NCBI GenBank assembly: GCA_002737365.1
Contig: NSIL01000006.1
Coordinates: 62,001-126,000, forward strand
Source of the DNA: Acidobacterium sp.
GTDB taxonomy: Bacteria > Acidobacteriota > Vicinamibacteria > Vicinamibacterales > UBA2999
Direction of reading: 5' to 3'
Length of the DNA: 64,000 bases
The position numbers and the translations under genes were made by a program. Positions 1-8,712 of this stretch are shown here, piece after piece (the first letter of the stretch is position 1; each line of letters opens with the position of its first letter). The notes below the pieces were generated by a model. It did no database searches and was not told the DNA's origin. It worked only from the letters and a program-made list of their open reading frames with translations.

Positions 1-1858
1 GCACTTCAATGCTCGCGGTCTGTTCTTCAATCTCGAACGCCGGCATGACGACATACAGGTCTTCGGCGAACATGCGCCGAATCGCGACCTCGGTGGTCGG
101 CTCCTCTTCGTGCTTGCGGAAATACCACTTGGCCGGCTTCATCTGCTCAAGCACGGCGCCGTTCTTATCTTTCACGGTGATGTGGCCGGTGACCATCTGC
201 TTCTGGCCATCGTCAGTGACCCGGATGGCATCCAGATGCAAGGTGTAGTCGCCGACCGTCGCCTCTTCGCCCGGCTTCAGCAGCAACTGCTGATCGCGGC
301 TGAAACCCTCGCCGGCGAAGCCAAGGAAGATCAGGACGATGCCGACGTGCACGATGTAACCGCCGTAACGGCGCTTGTTGCGCGCCACCAGGCCGATCAT
401 CGCCGTCAATAAATCAGTGCCGGTCATGCCACGGCGCACGTTGGCGCCACGAATGAATTCCTGGCTCAGCGTACCCAACACGTAGGCGCTCAGCGCGAAG
501 CACAGCCCCGAACCCCACACGCGCACGCCCATCGCCACGACGATGCCGCCGACGACCAGGCCGCAGACCGTCGGCCACAGGAACTGATCCTTCAAGTTCA
601 TGATGGTCGACTTGCGCCAGGCCAGCAGCGGACCGGTGCCCGTGAGCAGGAGCAAGATCAGGCCAATCGGCACCATCCAGCGATTGAAGAACGGCGGCCC
701 GACGGTGAGGCGCTCGCCGTTGATGGCTTCGGTGATGGTCGGGAACAGCGTCGCAAACAGCACGAACACGGCCGCGAACAGCAGCACCCAGTTATTGGCG
801 AGGAACGCGGCCTCCTTCGACGCCCACGAGTCGAGTTCGTGACGCGCCTTGAGCAGCGGCAACCGGTAGACGACCCAGCTGAAGCTGAACACGATGGTAA
901 AGATCATGAAGGCGATGAAGTAGCGCGCCAGCTCCGGATCTTCGCCGAAGGCGTGAATCGACTGCACCACGCCCGAGCGGGTGAGGAACGTTCCGACAAT
1001 CGTGAGCAGGAACGTGATGATCACGAGCGACACGTTCCAGACCCGCAACATGCCGCGCCGTTCCTGCACCATTACCGAGTGCAGGAACGCGGTGGCCGTG
1101 AACCACGGCAGCATGCCGGCGTTCTCGACCGGATCCCAGCCCCAGTAGCCGCCCCAACCGAGTTCCTCGTACGCCCAGATCATGCCCAGCGTCAGTCCCA
1201 GCGACAGGAAGAACCACGAGAACATTGTCCAGCGGCGCACCGCGCGGAGCCACGAGTCGTCAAGATGTCCGGTGATCAGCGCCGCCATGCCGAAGGCGAA
1301 CGGAATCGTCAACCCGACGAAGCCGAGATACATGGTCGGCGGGTGAATCGCCATGTAGAAGTTCTGCAGCAGCGGGTTCAGCCCGCGGCCATCGATCGGC
1401 GACTCGGTGAGGTAGGTCGCAAACGGGTTGTTATGGATGATCATCAGGAAGAGGAAGAACATCTCCACTGACGCGATCACCGCGACCACATACGGAATCA
1501 GCTCGCGATGACGATCGCGGTTGACCTTCACCGCCACCGAGCCGAAACACGACAGCAGGAAGACCCAGAACATGACCGAGCCGTCGAGACCGCCCCAGTA
1601 CGAGGCGATCTTGTAGAACACCGGCTGGACGCTGTCGGAGTAGCGCTGCACGTAGCGGATGGAATAGTCGCCGGCAACGAAGGCGTAGATGATGATGCCC
1701 GAAGCCACGGTCATCAGCGCGGCGACGGTATAGAACGCGGCGACACCGCTTTCGATGAGGCGGGTACTACGCCGGCGTGCGCCGGCCACGGAGGCTGCGA
1801 CCGCGTAAGCCGCGGTCACGAACGTAATCAGCAGGATCAGCGCGCCGAGTGAAGCCAT
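1..1858 (-). CDS. ccmF: Cytochrome c maturation protein CcmF (haem lyase), 3' end outside window
   Basis: Membrane haem lyase that attaches haem delivered by CcmE to apocytochrome c on the outer face of the inner membrane. Translating the complement from ATG 1858 gives an uninterrupted frame of about 619 codons that runs off the window edge, so only the C-terminus is missing. Seen: many hydrophobic segments, the tryptophan-rich haem-handling motif WGGYWGWDPVENA, a conserved AIHPPTMYLG segment, and the late motif RYGGYIVHVG typical of CcmF. It starts 9 bases after the ccmE stop, so the two are probably cotranscribed. The family is recognised with confidence; whether ccmH or other partners follow cannot be seen. 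Confidence 0.93.
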   Translation of the reverse strand, partial: MASLGALILLITFVTAAYAVAASVAGARRRSTRLIESGVAAFYTVAALMTVASGIIIYAFVAGDYSIRYVQRYSDSVQPVFYKIASYWGGLDGSVMFWVFLLSCFGSVAVKVNRDRHRELIPYVVAVIASVEMFFLFLMIIHNNPFATYLTESPIDGRGLNPLLQNFYMAIHPPTMYLGFVGLTIPFAFGMAALITGHLDDSWLRAVRRWTMFSWFFLSLGLTLGMIWAYEELGWGGYWGWDPVENAGMLPWFTATAFLHSVMVQERRGMLRVWNVSLVIITFLLTIVGTFLTRSGVVQSIHAFGEDPELARYFIAFMIFTIVFSFSWVVYRLPLLKARHELDSWASKEAAFLANNWVLLFAAVFVLFATLFPTITEAINGERLTVGPPFFNRWMVPIGLILLLLTGTGPLLAWRKSTIMNLKDQFLWPTVCGLVVGGIVVAMGVRVWGSGLCFALSAYVLGTLSQEFIRGANVRRGMTGTDLLTAMIGLVARNKRRYGGYIVHVGIVLIFLGFAGEGFSRDQQLLLKPGEEATVGDYTLHLDAIRVTDDGQKQMVTGHITVKDKNGAVLEQMKPAKWYFRKHEEEPTTEVAIRRMFAEDLYVVMPAFEIEEQTASIEV

Positions 1859-1867
1859 GCGGCGGCC

Positions 1868-2293
1868 CTAGTACTTGCCGGAAGGGGCGGTCGCGCCGGT
1901 GGGCTTGGCTTCGTACTTCGACGGGCACTTCGCCATTACGCCGTTGGGCTGCGTCTTGAACCCATCGGCCGAGAGCACCCCCTTCAGCACGACTTCAGAG
2001 TCGCTCTTGAAGGTGTCGGGCACGACGCCGGTATAGCTGGCATTGACGACATGGCCGTTGCTCTGCACCTGAAAAATGTAGTCCAGACTGTTGGGACGCC
2101 GCTTGATTGAATCCGGCACCACGAAGCCATGCATCTGCAATTTCTTGCCGTACCACGGCTCGGGCTGCGTCATTACCTCGTCGACGTGTTTGTAATATTC
2201 AGTGCCCTCGGCCATCGTCGTGTACAGAAGACCGCCGAAGGTCAGGGCAAGAACCAGACTCGTGAGACCGATCTTGATCGCTTTGTACTTCAT
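1868..2293 (-). CDS. ccmE: Cytochrome c maturation haem chaperone CcmE, CxxxY type
   Basis: Periplasmic haem chaperone anchored by one N-terminal membrane segment (about residues 7-27), followed by an OB-fold beta domain. It is 141 residues long, normal for the family. The residue that binds haem covalently is usually His in HxxxY; here the equivalent motif is CPSKY (Cys123, Tyr127), the cysteine variant known from Desulfovibrio and archaeal CcmE (the modified 'system I*'). The start codon lies 2 bases after the maf stop and ccmF follows 9 bases downstream, so it sits in a tight operon with its partner haem lyase. Confidence 0.9.
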   Translation of the reverse strand: MKYKAIKIGLTSLVLALTFGGLLYTTMAEGTEYYKHVDEVMTQPEPWYGKKLQMHGFVVPDSIKRRPNSLDYIFQVQSNGHVVNASYTGVVPDTFKSDSEVVLKGVLSADGFKTQPNGVMAKCPSKYEAKPTGATAPSGKY

Positions 2294-2295
2294 AA

Positions 2296-2925
2296 TTAAC
2301 GACTTAGCCGGATTGGCTTCTCCGAGATCAGGATACTACTGACCAGCGCCACCGGCAACCCCACCACGTTGGTGTACGACCCTTCGATTCGGGGGATAAA
2401 CCGCGACGCCAGCCCCTGGATGGCATACGCTCCAGCTCGATCGACCGGCTCGCCGCTGGCGACGTACCAGGAGATGTCTTCGTCTGTCATGGGATCGAAC
2501 CAGACGCGCGTGCGCTCCACAGCGGATCGCACCCCGGCCGTGCTGACGACGGCGACGCCCGTGAACACGTCGTGGACGCGGCCCCTGAGGCGCCGCAACA
2601 TCTCGGTCGCTTCCTGTGCATCACTTGGCTTGCCGAGGATCAGGCCGTCGATCACAACGGTTGTGTCGGCGCCGAGGACCACGAGATCAGGTGGCGACAA
2701 ACCTTTCGGTTTGTCGAGCAACAACGCCAGCACGGCGGTGGCCTTCTCGACCGCGAGGCGTTCGACATAGGCTTCGGGCGCTTCATGGGCGTGGGGCGTT
2801 TCGTCGATGTCGGCCGCCAGCACCTCGAACAGGATGCCGGCGGCCGCGAGCAGTTCCGATCGACGTGGCGATCGGCTGGCGAGCACAATGGTCCGGCTAA
2901 AGCCGGACGCTACATCGCCGGTCAT
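2296..2925 (-). CDS. maf: Maf-family nucleotide pyrophosphatase
   Basis: House-cleaning nucleoside triphosphate pyrophosphatase of the Maf family (dTTP/UTP type suggested by the C-terminal AYAIQG and NVVGLPVA motifs). Seen: SRSPRRSELL near the N-terminus, the GADTTVV strand and the GKPSDAQEA motif. I chose ATG 2925 because it overlaps the TGA of the upstream FG-GAP gene (2922-2925 reads ATGA on this strand), which suggests translational coupling. An ATG further upstream (2973) is possible but would add unrelated residues. With this start the first codons are encoded by a palindromic repeat (2888-2915), and a second repeat (2695-2716) encodes DKPKGLSPP in a loop before the GADT strand. A GTG next to LASRSPRR is an alternative start that would leave the repeat untranslated. 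Confidence 0.9.
   Translation of the reverse strand: MTGDVASGFSRTIVLASRSPRRSELLAAAGILFEVLAADIDETPHAHEAPEAYVERLAVEKATAVLALLLDKPKGLSPPDLVVLGADTTVVIDGLILGKPSDAQEATEMLRRLRGRVHDVFTGVAVVSTAGVRSAVERTRVWFDPMTDEDISWYVASGEPVDRAGAYAIQGLASRFIPRIEGSYTNVVGLPVALVSSILISEKPIRLSR
2695..2716. repeat. Palindromic element family B, copy 1 (inside maf)
   Basis: Inverted repeat with arms CGACAAACC and GGTTTGTCG around a 4-base loop, preceded by GTGG. The same sequence recurs at 19785-19806 and, with one change, at 43664-43685. It is translated in frame within Maf as part of DKPKGLSPPD. Confidence 0.8.
2888..2915. repeat. Palindromic element family A, copy 1 (start of maf)
   Basis: Inverted repeat GTCCGGCT-AA-AGCCGGAC flanked by ATG on one side and GCTACAT on the other. 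The flanks and core recur at 17764-17790, and related copies lie at 49126-49173 and 50136-50153. Here it encodes VASGFSRT at the Maf N-terminus. Confidence 0.8.
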
Positions 2926-4109
2926 TTCGCCGGCAGGTTCTCGTACCATTTCAGCGACGTCCCGCCGGTGCACGCAAGATCCATCCGCTGGTCGTTATTG
3001 AAATCCGCTACCGTGCAGCCGCTACCCGGCATGGCGTTATCTTCAAGAACGGATTTGGACCACGTGCCGTCCGCGCTACGCCGGTAGACATACACGCCGC
3101 TCGGCTTGCCGTTGGAACCCGCAACGAGTTCGTCAGCACCGTCACCGTCAAGATCCACGGACACCAGCGCGTGTCCATAGTTCAATCCCTTATCGATCAC
3201 TGTTCTTCCGCTCCATTTGTCGCCACTCCCCGAATAGGCAACGACTTCGAGGTCAGGGCGAGGCGCCACGTTGCCGTGAAACGGCTCCATCGTGGCCAGG
3301 ATGCGGCCGCCCTTCGTACGAACCGCAGCGACCTCCCCGGCGCCGTTACCGGGCCACGGCGCCGGATACCCTTCGACCAGCCGGGTGCGCGTCCACTTGC
3401 CGTCGTTAAATCGATGGATGTGGACGCCAAGGAAACTCGCCGTCAGCAACGCCTCGCGACCCTTGCCATCCCAATCCGTGGCCAGAATGCCGTGCATCAC
3501 GCCATCTTCAGCATCGGTGACAATCTGACGCTTCCAATCGGTGGGGTCATACGCGTAGACCGTGTTCTTCGACTTGTAGTCGGGCACAGCTGCGGTGGGA
3601 CCCGCGAGGGGTGCGTTGATAAGCCACTTGCGGCCGTTGCCCTCGGCATCGATAAATCGCAAGCGATGGGACACGGGCACGCGGTCGATTTCCTTCGCCG
3701 TCCATGGCGCATTGACATCCGCGCCGTGCGTATACACCGTCACGACGCCGGTGCTCTTCTCGGGCACCGTCGCGAAACCGGTGGCGATCGCAATCTCTGG
3801 GATGCCGTCTTTGTCCGTGTCGGCGGCGGCCGCGTTGATCAGCCCCATGACCCCCGACGCGATGACGTGGCGCGTCCACGATGGGTTCTCGAACCAGATG
3901 AGCTGCTGCGTGCCGCCCGCGACGGCGATCAAATCGACGCGGCCATCCTTGTTGATGTCGGCGGCATCGACCGCATACGCGCCGCGGAGGTCGGTTGCGA
4001 CCTCGTGCGGCACCAGGTTCCACGGTGTCGCGGCCTGGCCCTTCACCTGGGCCAATCCAAATGACGCCACCGCCACCGCTCCGAGCAAACCAGCCACAGT
4101 CTTGCGCAT
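2922..4109 (-). CDS. Exported FG-GAP/VCBS repeat protein
   Basis: Predicted secreted seven-bladed beta-propeller of unknown substrate. The start MRKTVAG at 4109 is preceded by GGGGAG and gives a clean signal peptide (hydrophobic residues about 5-20). An in-frame start at 4307 exists but would run through the neighbouring dciA-like gene. Calcium-binding DxDxDG-like loops are visible: DINKDGRVD, DTDKDGIPE, DWDGKGREA, DLDGDGADE and DFNNDQRMD. Length 395 residues. Its stop overlaps the maf start, so it may head the maf-ccmE-ccmF operon, and its start is divergent from dciA with 39 bases between start codons. No enzymatic motif was seen, so the function is unknown. Confidence 0.82.
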   Translation of the reverse strand: MRKTVAGLLGAVAVASFGLAQVKGQAATPWNLVPHEVATDLRGAYAVDAADINKDGRVDLIAVAGGTQQLIWFENPSWTRHVIASGVMGLINAAAADTDKDGIPEIAIATGFATVPEKSTGVVTVYTHGADVNAPWTAKEIDRVPVSHRLRFIDAEGNGRKWLINAPLAGPTAAVPDYKSKNTVYAYDPTDWKRQIVTDAEDGVMHGILATDWDGKGREALLTASFLGVHIHRFNDGKWTRTRLVEGYPAPWPGNGAGEVAAVRTKGGRILATMEPFHGNVAPRPDLEVVAYSGSGDKWSGRTVIDKGLNYGHALVSVDLDGDGADELVAGSNGKPSGVYVYRRSADGTWSKSVLEDNAMPGSGCTVADFNNDQRMDLACTGGTSLKWYENLPAK

Positions 4110-4135
4110 AGAGTGAGTCTCCCCGGGGCAGATGA

Positions 4136-4141
4136 TATTCT
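4136..4141 (+). promoter_or_regulatory. -10 element TATTCT for leaderless dciA-like gene
   Basis: TATTCT lies 7 bases before GTG 4149, where a leaderless transcript would start. There is no Shine-Dalgarno sequence between it and the start codon. Confidence 0.5.
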
Positions 4142-4148
4142 TAGCGCG

Positions 4149-4424
4149 GTGATTCAAGCGAATAAAGTGATGCCCGCTGTCCTGGCAGAGGTCATCCGCA
4201 AGGGGCCCATGTGCGACGAGAAGGTGACGCTCGCCTGGCGCCTGGCCGTGGGACCACAGATTGCCAAGGTCACCACGGTCCGGCTGGTGCCGGACGGCAC
4301 CCTGCACATCAAGACTGACTCCCAGGCCTGGATCGACGCGGTCCGTAAGTCGACCTCCCTGATCCAGATCCGCATGGGCGACTTGCTGGGTGAGAACTTA
4401 GTCAAAAGACTTGAGTTCAGATAG
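4149..4424 (+). CDS. dciA: DUF721/DciA-like protein
   Basis: Small protein (91 residues from GTG 4149) of the DUF721 family, which includes DciA, the ancestral loader or partner of the replicative helicase DnaB. Seen: the family pattern of a central Trp (LAWRLAVGP), a 'GTLHIKTDSQAW' strand, and a C-terminal 'NLVKRLEFR' strand. An upstream GTG at 4113 is in frame, but it lies almost on the divergent FG-GAP start. The TATTCT hexamer 7 bases before 4149 argues for the shorter form. The DUF721 assignment is fairly sure; a DciA role is inferred from the family. Confidence 0.75.
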   Translation: MIQANKVMPAVLAEVIRKGPMCDEKVTLAWRLAVGPQIAKVTTVRLVPDGTLHIKTDSQAWIDAVRKSTSLIQIRMGDLLGENLVKRLEFR

Positions 4425-4426
4425 AG

Positions 4427-4461
4427 GGTGCCAGAGTGCCAGAGTGCACCTTGGCACCTTT
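4427..4461 (+). terminator. Possible weak terminator after dciA-like gene
   Basis: Arms GGTGCCA (4427-4433) and TGGCACC (4452-4458) followed by TTT. The loop holds a tandem GTGCCAGA repeat. The T-run is short, so termination is uncertain. Confidence 0.35.
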
Positions 4462-4482
4462 GACAGGTAGGATAGACCTGCC

Positions 4483-5664
<1,182 letters not shown>

Positions 5665-6265
5665 GCAAGAGGAACGGTGGGCCGAGGATCAGAGTCTCCT
5701 TGATCACGGCCCACGCGTTATGACTGACAAAGTTCGGTAGCCAATACCGCCTCGAGATGGCCTCGAACACAAACGCATCCCCGAAATAGAACGTCGAGCT
5801 CAGGGGCCACAGGGCCATGACGCCCAGCGGCGGCGTGTCGTCGGATCCCAGCCAGTCGAACAAGACGTGCGTTGACCACGCAAGGGTCACCGCGATGGCC
5901 AGCCGCGGGTTTCGACCTCGCGTCCAGGCCAGCACGACCAGCCCGGCCAGAATCGCAGCCCCCAAGCTGTGGGTCTCTCGGTTATGGCCGCCCCACAGAA
6001 AGTCGACGTCAGGAAAAACTGCTGCGCAGGCGATCGTGCCTAAGGTGCCTAAGGTGCGGGGGTTCAGGGCCAAGCCAACAATCAGGCCGCCAAGGGCATG
6101 TCCGACGGGGCTGGGCATTCCCTCACCGTACGAGGTTTCTGCCTTATCGGTCAAACTTTCTGGTGGCAATCCCTGCGATCAGGCCTGAAAACAGGCGAAA
6201 GTGGTTGATTCCCCTAAAGTGTTGAAAATGAACCTAAAGCAGCTAATGGATGCACGGATTTACGC

Positions 6266-6294
6266 TTGACTTTCGCTTGGCACGTTTCTAGGAT
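6266..6294 (+). promoter_or_regulatory. recA promoter
   Basis: -35 TTGACT (6266-6271), 17-base spacer and -10 TAGGAT (6289-6294). A short inverted repeat GTCCT-GAA-AGGAC (6302-6314) overlaps the AAAGGA ribosome-binding site. No convincing LexA box was recognised. Confidence 0.75.
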
Positions 6295-6323
6295 CAATTC
6301 TGTCCTGAAAGGACCCAATTCAC

Positions 6324-7358
6324 ATGGCATCAGACGAACGACAGGAACGCATCAAGGCCCTCGACATTGCCGTTGGCCAAATCGAAAAGCAGTTCGGCAA
6401 GGGATCGATCATGCGGCTCGGCCAGAACAAGGCCGTCGGCCCCGTGGAGGTCATCTCCACCGGCGCGCTCAGCATTGACTATGCGCTGGGCATCGGCGGC
6501 GTGCCCCGCGGGCGCGTCATCGAGATCTTCGGACCGGAATCTTCCGGCAAGACCACCCTGGCCCTTCAGGTGATTGCCGAGGCCCAGAAAACCGGGGGCC
6601 TGGCGGCCTTCGTGGACGCCGAGCACGCACTCGATGCTGCCTACGCCAAGAAGCTCGGCGTGGACATCGACAACCTGCTGGTGTCGCAGCCCGACAACGG
6701 CGAACAGGCCCTCGAGATCGTCGAGGTGCTGATCCGCTCCAACAGCGTCGACGTCGTGGTCGTCGATTCGGTGGCAGCCCTGGTCCCCAAGGCTGAAATC
6801 GAGGGCGACATGGGCGAAGCGCAAATGGGCTTGCAGGCCCGCCTGATGTCGCAGGCACTGCGCAAGCTGACTGGCGCGGTCTCGAAGTCGAAGACCTCGC
6901 TCATCTTCATCAACCAGTTGCGCGAGAAGATCGGCGTGATGTTCGGCAACCCTGAAACCACGACCGGTGGCCGCGCGCTCAAGTTCTATTCGTCGGTCCG
7001 TATCGACATCCGCCGCATTGGCGCCATCAAGGATGGCGAAGCGGTGGTCGGCGGGCGCACCCGAGTCAAGATCGTCAAAAACAAGATGGCGGCGCCCTTC
7101 CGCGAAGCCGAGTTTGACATCATGTATGGCGAGGGCGTGTCGCGCGAAGGCGACCTCATCGACATTGCCGTCGAACACAAGATCATCGAGAAGAGCGGCG
7201 CCTGGTTCTCCTACAGCGGCGAGCGCCTCGGGCAGGGTCGCGAGAACGTCAAGACCTACCTCAAGGAACACATCGAGCTGCGCACCACCATCGAAGAAAA
7301 GGTGCGCAAGGCGCTCGGCATGTCACGCGAGCCCGAGCCCGCCACCGTCGGGGCATGA
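6324..7358 (+). CDS. recA: RecA recombinase
   Basis: DNA strand-exchange ATPase central to recombinational repair and SOS induction. It has 344 residues. Seen: Walker [10 protein letters not shown] (residues 70-78), [10 protein letters not shown] Walker B, the [15 protein letters not shown] segment, the [16 protein letters not shown] motif that covers the L2 region, and an acidic C-terminal tail shorter than in E. coli. ATG 6324 follows AAAGGA at good spacing and a clear promoter, making this one of the few non-leaderless units in the region. No recX follows; a PAP2 phosphatase begins 37 bases downstream. Confidence 0.98.
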   Translation: MASDERQERIKALDIAVGQIEKQFGKGSIMRLGQNKAVGPVEVISTGALSIDYALGIGGVPRGRVIEIFGPESSGKTTLALQVIAEAQKTGGLAAFVDAEHALDAAYAKKLGVDIDNLLVSQPDNGEQALEIVEVLIRSNSVDVVVVDSVAALVPKAEIEGDMGEAQMGLQARLMSQALRKLTGAVSKSKTSLIFINQLREKIGVMFGNPETTTGGRALKFYSSVRIDIRRIGAIKDGEAVVGGRTRVKIVKNKMAAPFREAEFDIMYGEGVSREGDLIDIAVEHKIIEKSGAWFSYSGERLGQGRENVKTYLKEHIELRTTIEEKVRKALGMSREPEPATVGA

Positions 7359-7395
7359 GATAAGGTAGCGGTAATCCTTTAGGGTTGCCTAGCTG

Positions 7396-7920
7396 GTGGA
7401 CTTCGACTCTACTCTCCTGCATCACGTCATCCAGCTGCGACGCCCGTGGCTGGACGACGTGATGACTCTCGCCAGCGCGCTGGCCGCCGGCGGATTCATC
7501 TGGTGGGTGTTCGCGCTCATCACCGCGGTCTTCCCCGCCCGCCGGGCCGCGGCGTGGCGACTCCTGCTCGCCGTCGGTTTCGCTTTCCTCGTTAACGATT
7601 ACGTGCTGAAGCCGGTCTTCGACCGACCGCGCCCGTTCACCGTGATTGCGGAACTGCCGGTCATCGACGCCAAGCCCGTCACCGCTTCGTTTCCATCGGG
7701 ACACGCGGCGATGGCCGTCGCTGGCGCGCTGGCGGGCGCGCGGATGATCCCGGCGGCGGCGTGGATCCTGTGGCCGCTGGGCATGCTGGTGGCCGTCTCA
7801 CGCATCTACATCGGTGTGCATTGGCCGAGCGACGTGCTGGCCGGAGCCATCGTGGGCCTGGCCTGCGCCTGGTTTGTGCTCGGGGGACGAAGCCGCGGCG
7901 AGGCTAGCAGGCGGGATTAA
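7396..7920 (+). CDS. PAP2-superfamily membrane phosphatase
   Basis: Phosphatidic acid phosphatase type 2 family enzyme, possibly an undecaprenyl-diphosphate or phosphatidylglycerophosphate phosphatase. It is 174 residues with about five membrane segments. All three motifs of the family active site are seen: KPVFDRPRP, PSGHA and SRIYIGVHWPSD, supplying the catalytic histidines. The start is GTG 7396. It is probably read from recA or from a weak TAGGGT hexamer upstream. The substrate cannot be told from sequence. Confidence 0.85.
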   Translation: MDFDSTLLHHVIQLRRPWLDDVMTLASALAAGGFIWWVFALITAVFPARRAAAWRLLLAVGFAFLVNDYVLKPVFDRPRPFTVIAELPVIDAKPVTASFPSGHAAMAVAGALAGARMIPAAAWILWPLGMLVAVSRIYIGVHWPSDVLAGAIVGLACAWFVLGGRSRGEASRRD

Positions 7921-7947
7921 CCAACCAAGCGCTCGCCGAAGGGCCTG

Positions 7948-8071
7948 CCAACCGAAGCTCGAATGACCGGGAATGCCCACCGCCGCGGCTTCCACCTCCG
8001 CGCTTGCGCGCTATGGCGGACAGGTCGCCGCTATGGTGGGCAACCTTCGGCAGAACCAGAGCGAAGGTTGG
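7948..8071. repeat. Nested palindromic repeats (family C) joined to tRNA-Phe
   Basis: Three inverted repeats lie inside one another. The outer arms are CCAACC-GAA-GCTC (7948-7960) and GAGC-GAA-GGTTGG (8059-8071). The middle arms are GCCCACC-GCC-GCGGC (7975-7989) and GCCGC-TAT-GGTGGGC (8027-8041). The inner arms run 7991-8003 and 8006-8020. Each pair of arms has an unpaired 3-base step. A smaller perfect hairpin CAACCTTCG/CGAAGGTTG (8041-8070) directly abuts the tRNA. The stretch has no gene. Confidence 0.75.
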
Positions 8072-8144
8072 TGGCCAGGGAGGGAATTGAACCCCCGACA
8101 CCACGATTTTCAATCGTGTGCTCTACCAACTGAGCTACCTGGCC
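8069..8144 (-). tRNA. tRNA-Phe (GAA)
   Basis: Complement folds as a full cloverleaf: acceptor GGCCAGG/CCTGGCC, D-stem GCTC/GAGC, anticodon stem CACGA/TCGTG with loop TTGAAAA (anticodon GAA), T-stem GGGGG/CCCTC with loop TTCAATT, discriminator A and encoded CCA. The CCA is also the first three bases of the adjoining palindromic repeat. A TATACT hexamer at 8161-8166 could be its -10 element, with no good -35. Confidence 0.96.
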
Positions 8145-8164
8145 GATGGCGAGATTCATGAGTA

Positions 8165-8686
8165 TATCGCGGACGCCAGCCGCGGGTCGAGCCGCGCGAG
8201 AAGTTTTCACCGGTATTCGTGCCCGCGATTCAGCATGTGCATCCGGTAGCCGGATTACGCGAGCCAGGCGTTCAACCCATCGACGCCACCCACCTTCGTG
8301 GTGATCTGGCCGGTGGCGGTGTTGTCGCTGGTGATGATCATCTGCAGGATGAGATCGCGAACCGTCGACGCGAGGCCCAAGTCCGCATACTGAAACACGC
8401 CGGTGCCGTCGCGCAGGTCGGCGCGTCCCAATGTGACGCGCTCGTCGAAATCCAGCTTTCGCGCCTCGGCGAGCTGGAAGGCGCGGACCTCTACCTCTTC
8501 GCCGATCTTGAGGTGCTGCAGATAGATGCTGGTTCTGGCAGGACACCGGTCGAGCTCGGCCTCGAGCGCCAGCGTCAGCGCCGTCTTTGTCTGGGCATCG
8601 CCGCGCGCGGTCCAGACGCTGAGCCCTTCGACGGGGCTCAGCGCAAGCAGTAGCACAACGAGAACAGGCAGTCGCCGCATGGGCAA
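8165..8686 (-). pseudogene. Decayed class A beta-lactamase-like serine hydrolase
   Basis: The open part (8255-8686) has a signal peptide, then a beta-lactamase-type strand (TSIYLQHLKIGEEVEVRA) and the SDN motif (MIITSDNTATGQITTKVGG). The stretch between EVRA and the DFDERVTL segment, where the catalytic SxxK should be, is missing. Reading stops at TAA after NAWLA, yet the same frame continues with family-like SGYRMHMLNRGHEYR, a second stop (TGA) and KLLARLDPRL, until it meets tRNA-Phe. Both stops are one C-to-T change away from sense codons. It lacks the active-site serine and the C-terminal third, so no enzyme is expected. Confidence 0.75.
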
Positions 8687-8712
8687 AACACCTCCAGAGT
8701 TGGGCCCCGTCT

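Noticed and set aside
6175-6300. LexA/SOS box upstream of recA
   Set aside because: No clear inverted motif of a known LexA type was found around the promoter.
7948-8071. CRISPR array
   Set aside because: The repeats are inverted and nested, not direct repeats with regular spacers; no cas gene is present.
8255-8686. Functional short beta-lactamase
   Set aside because: The catalytic SxxK segment and the C-terminal third are absent.
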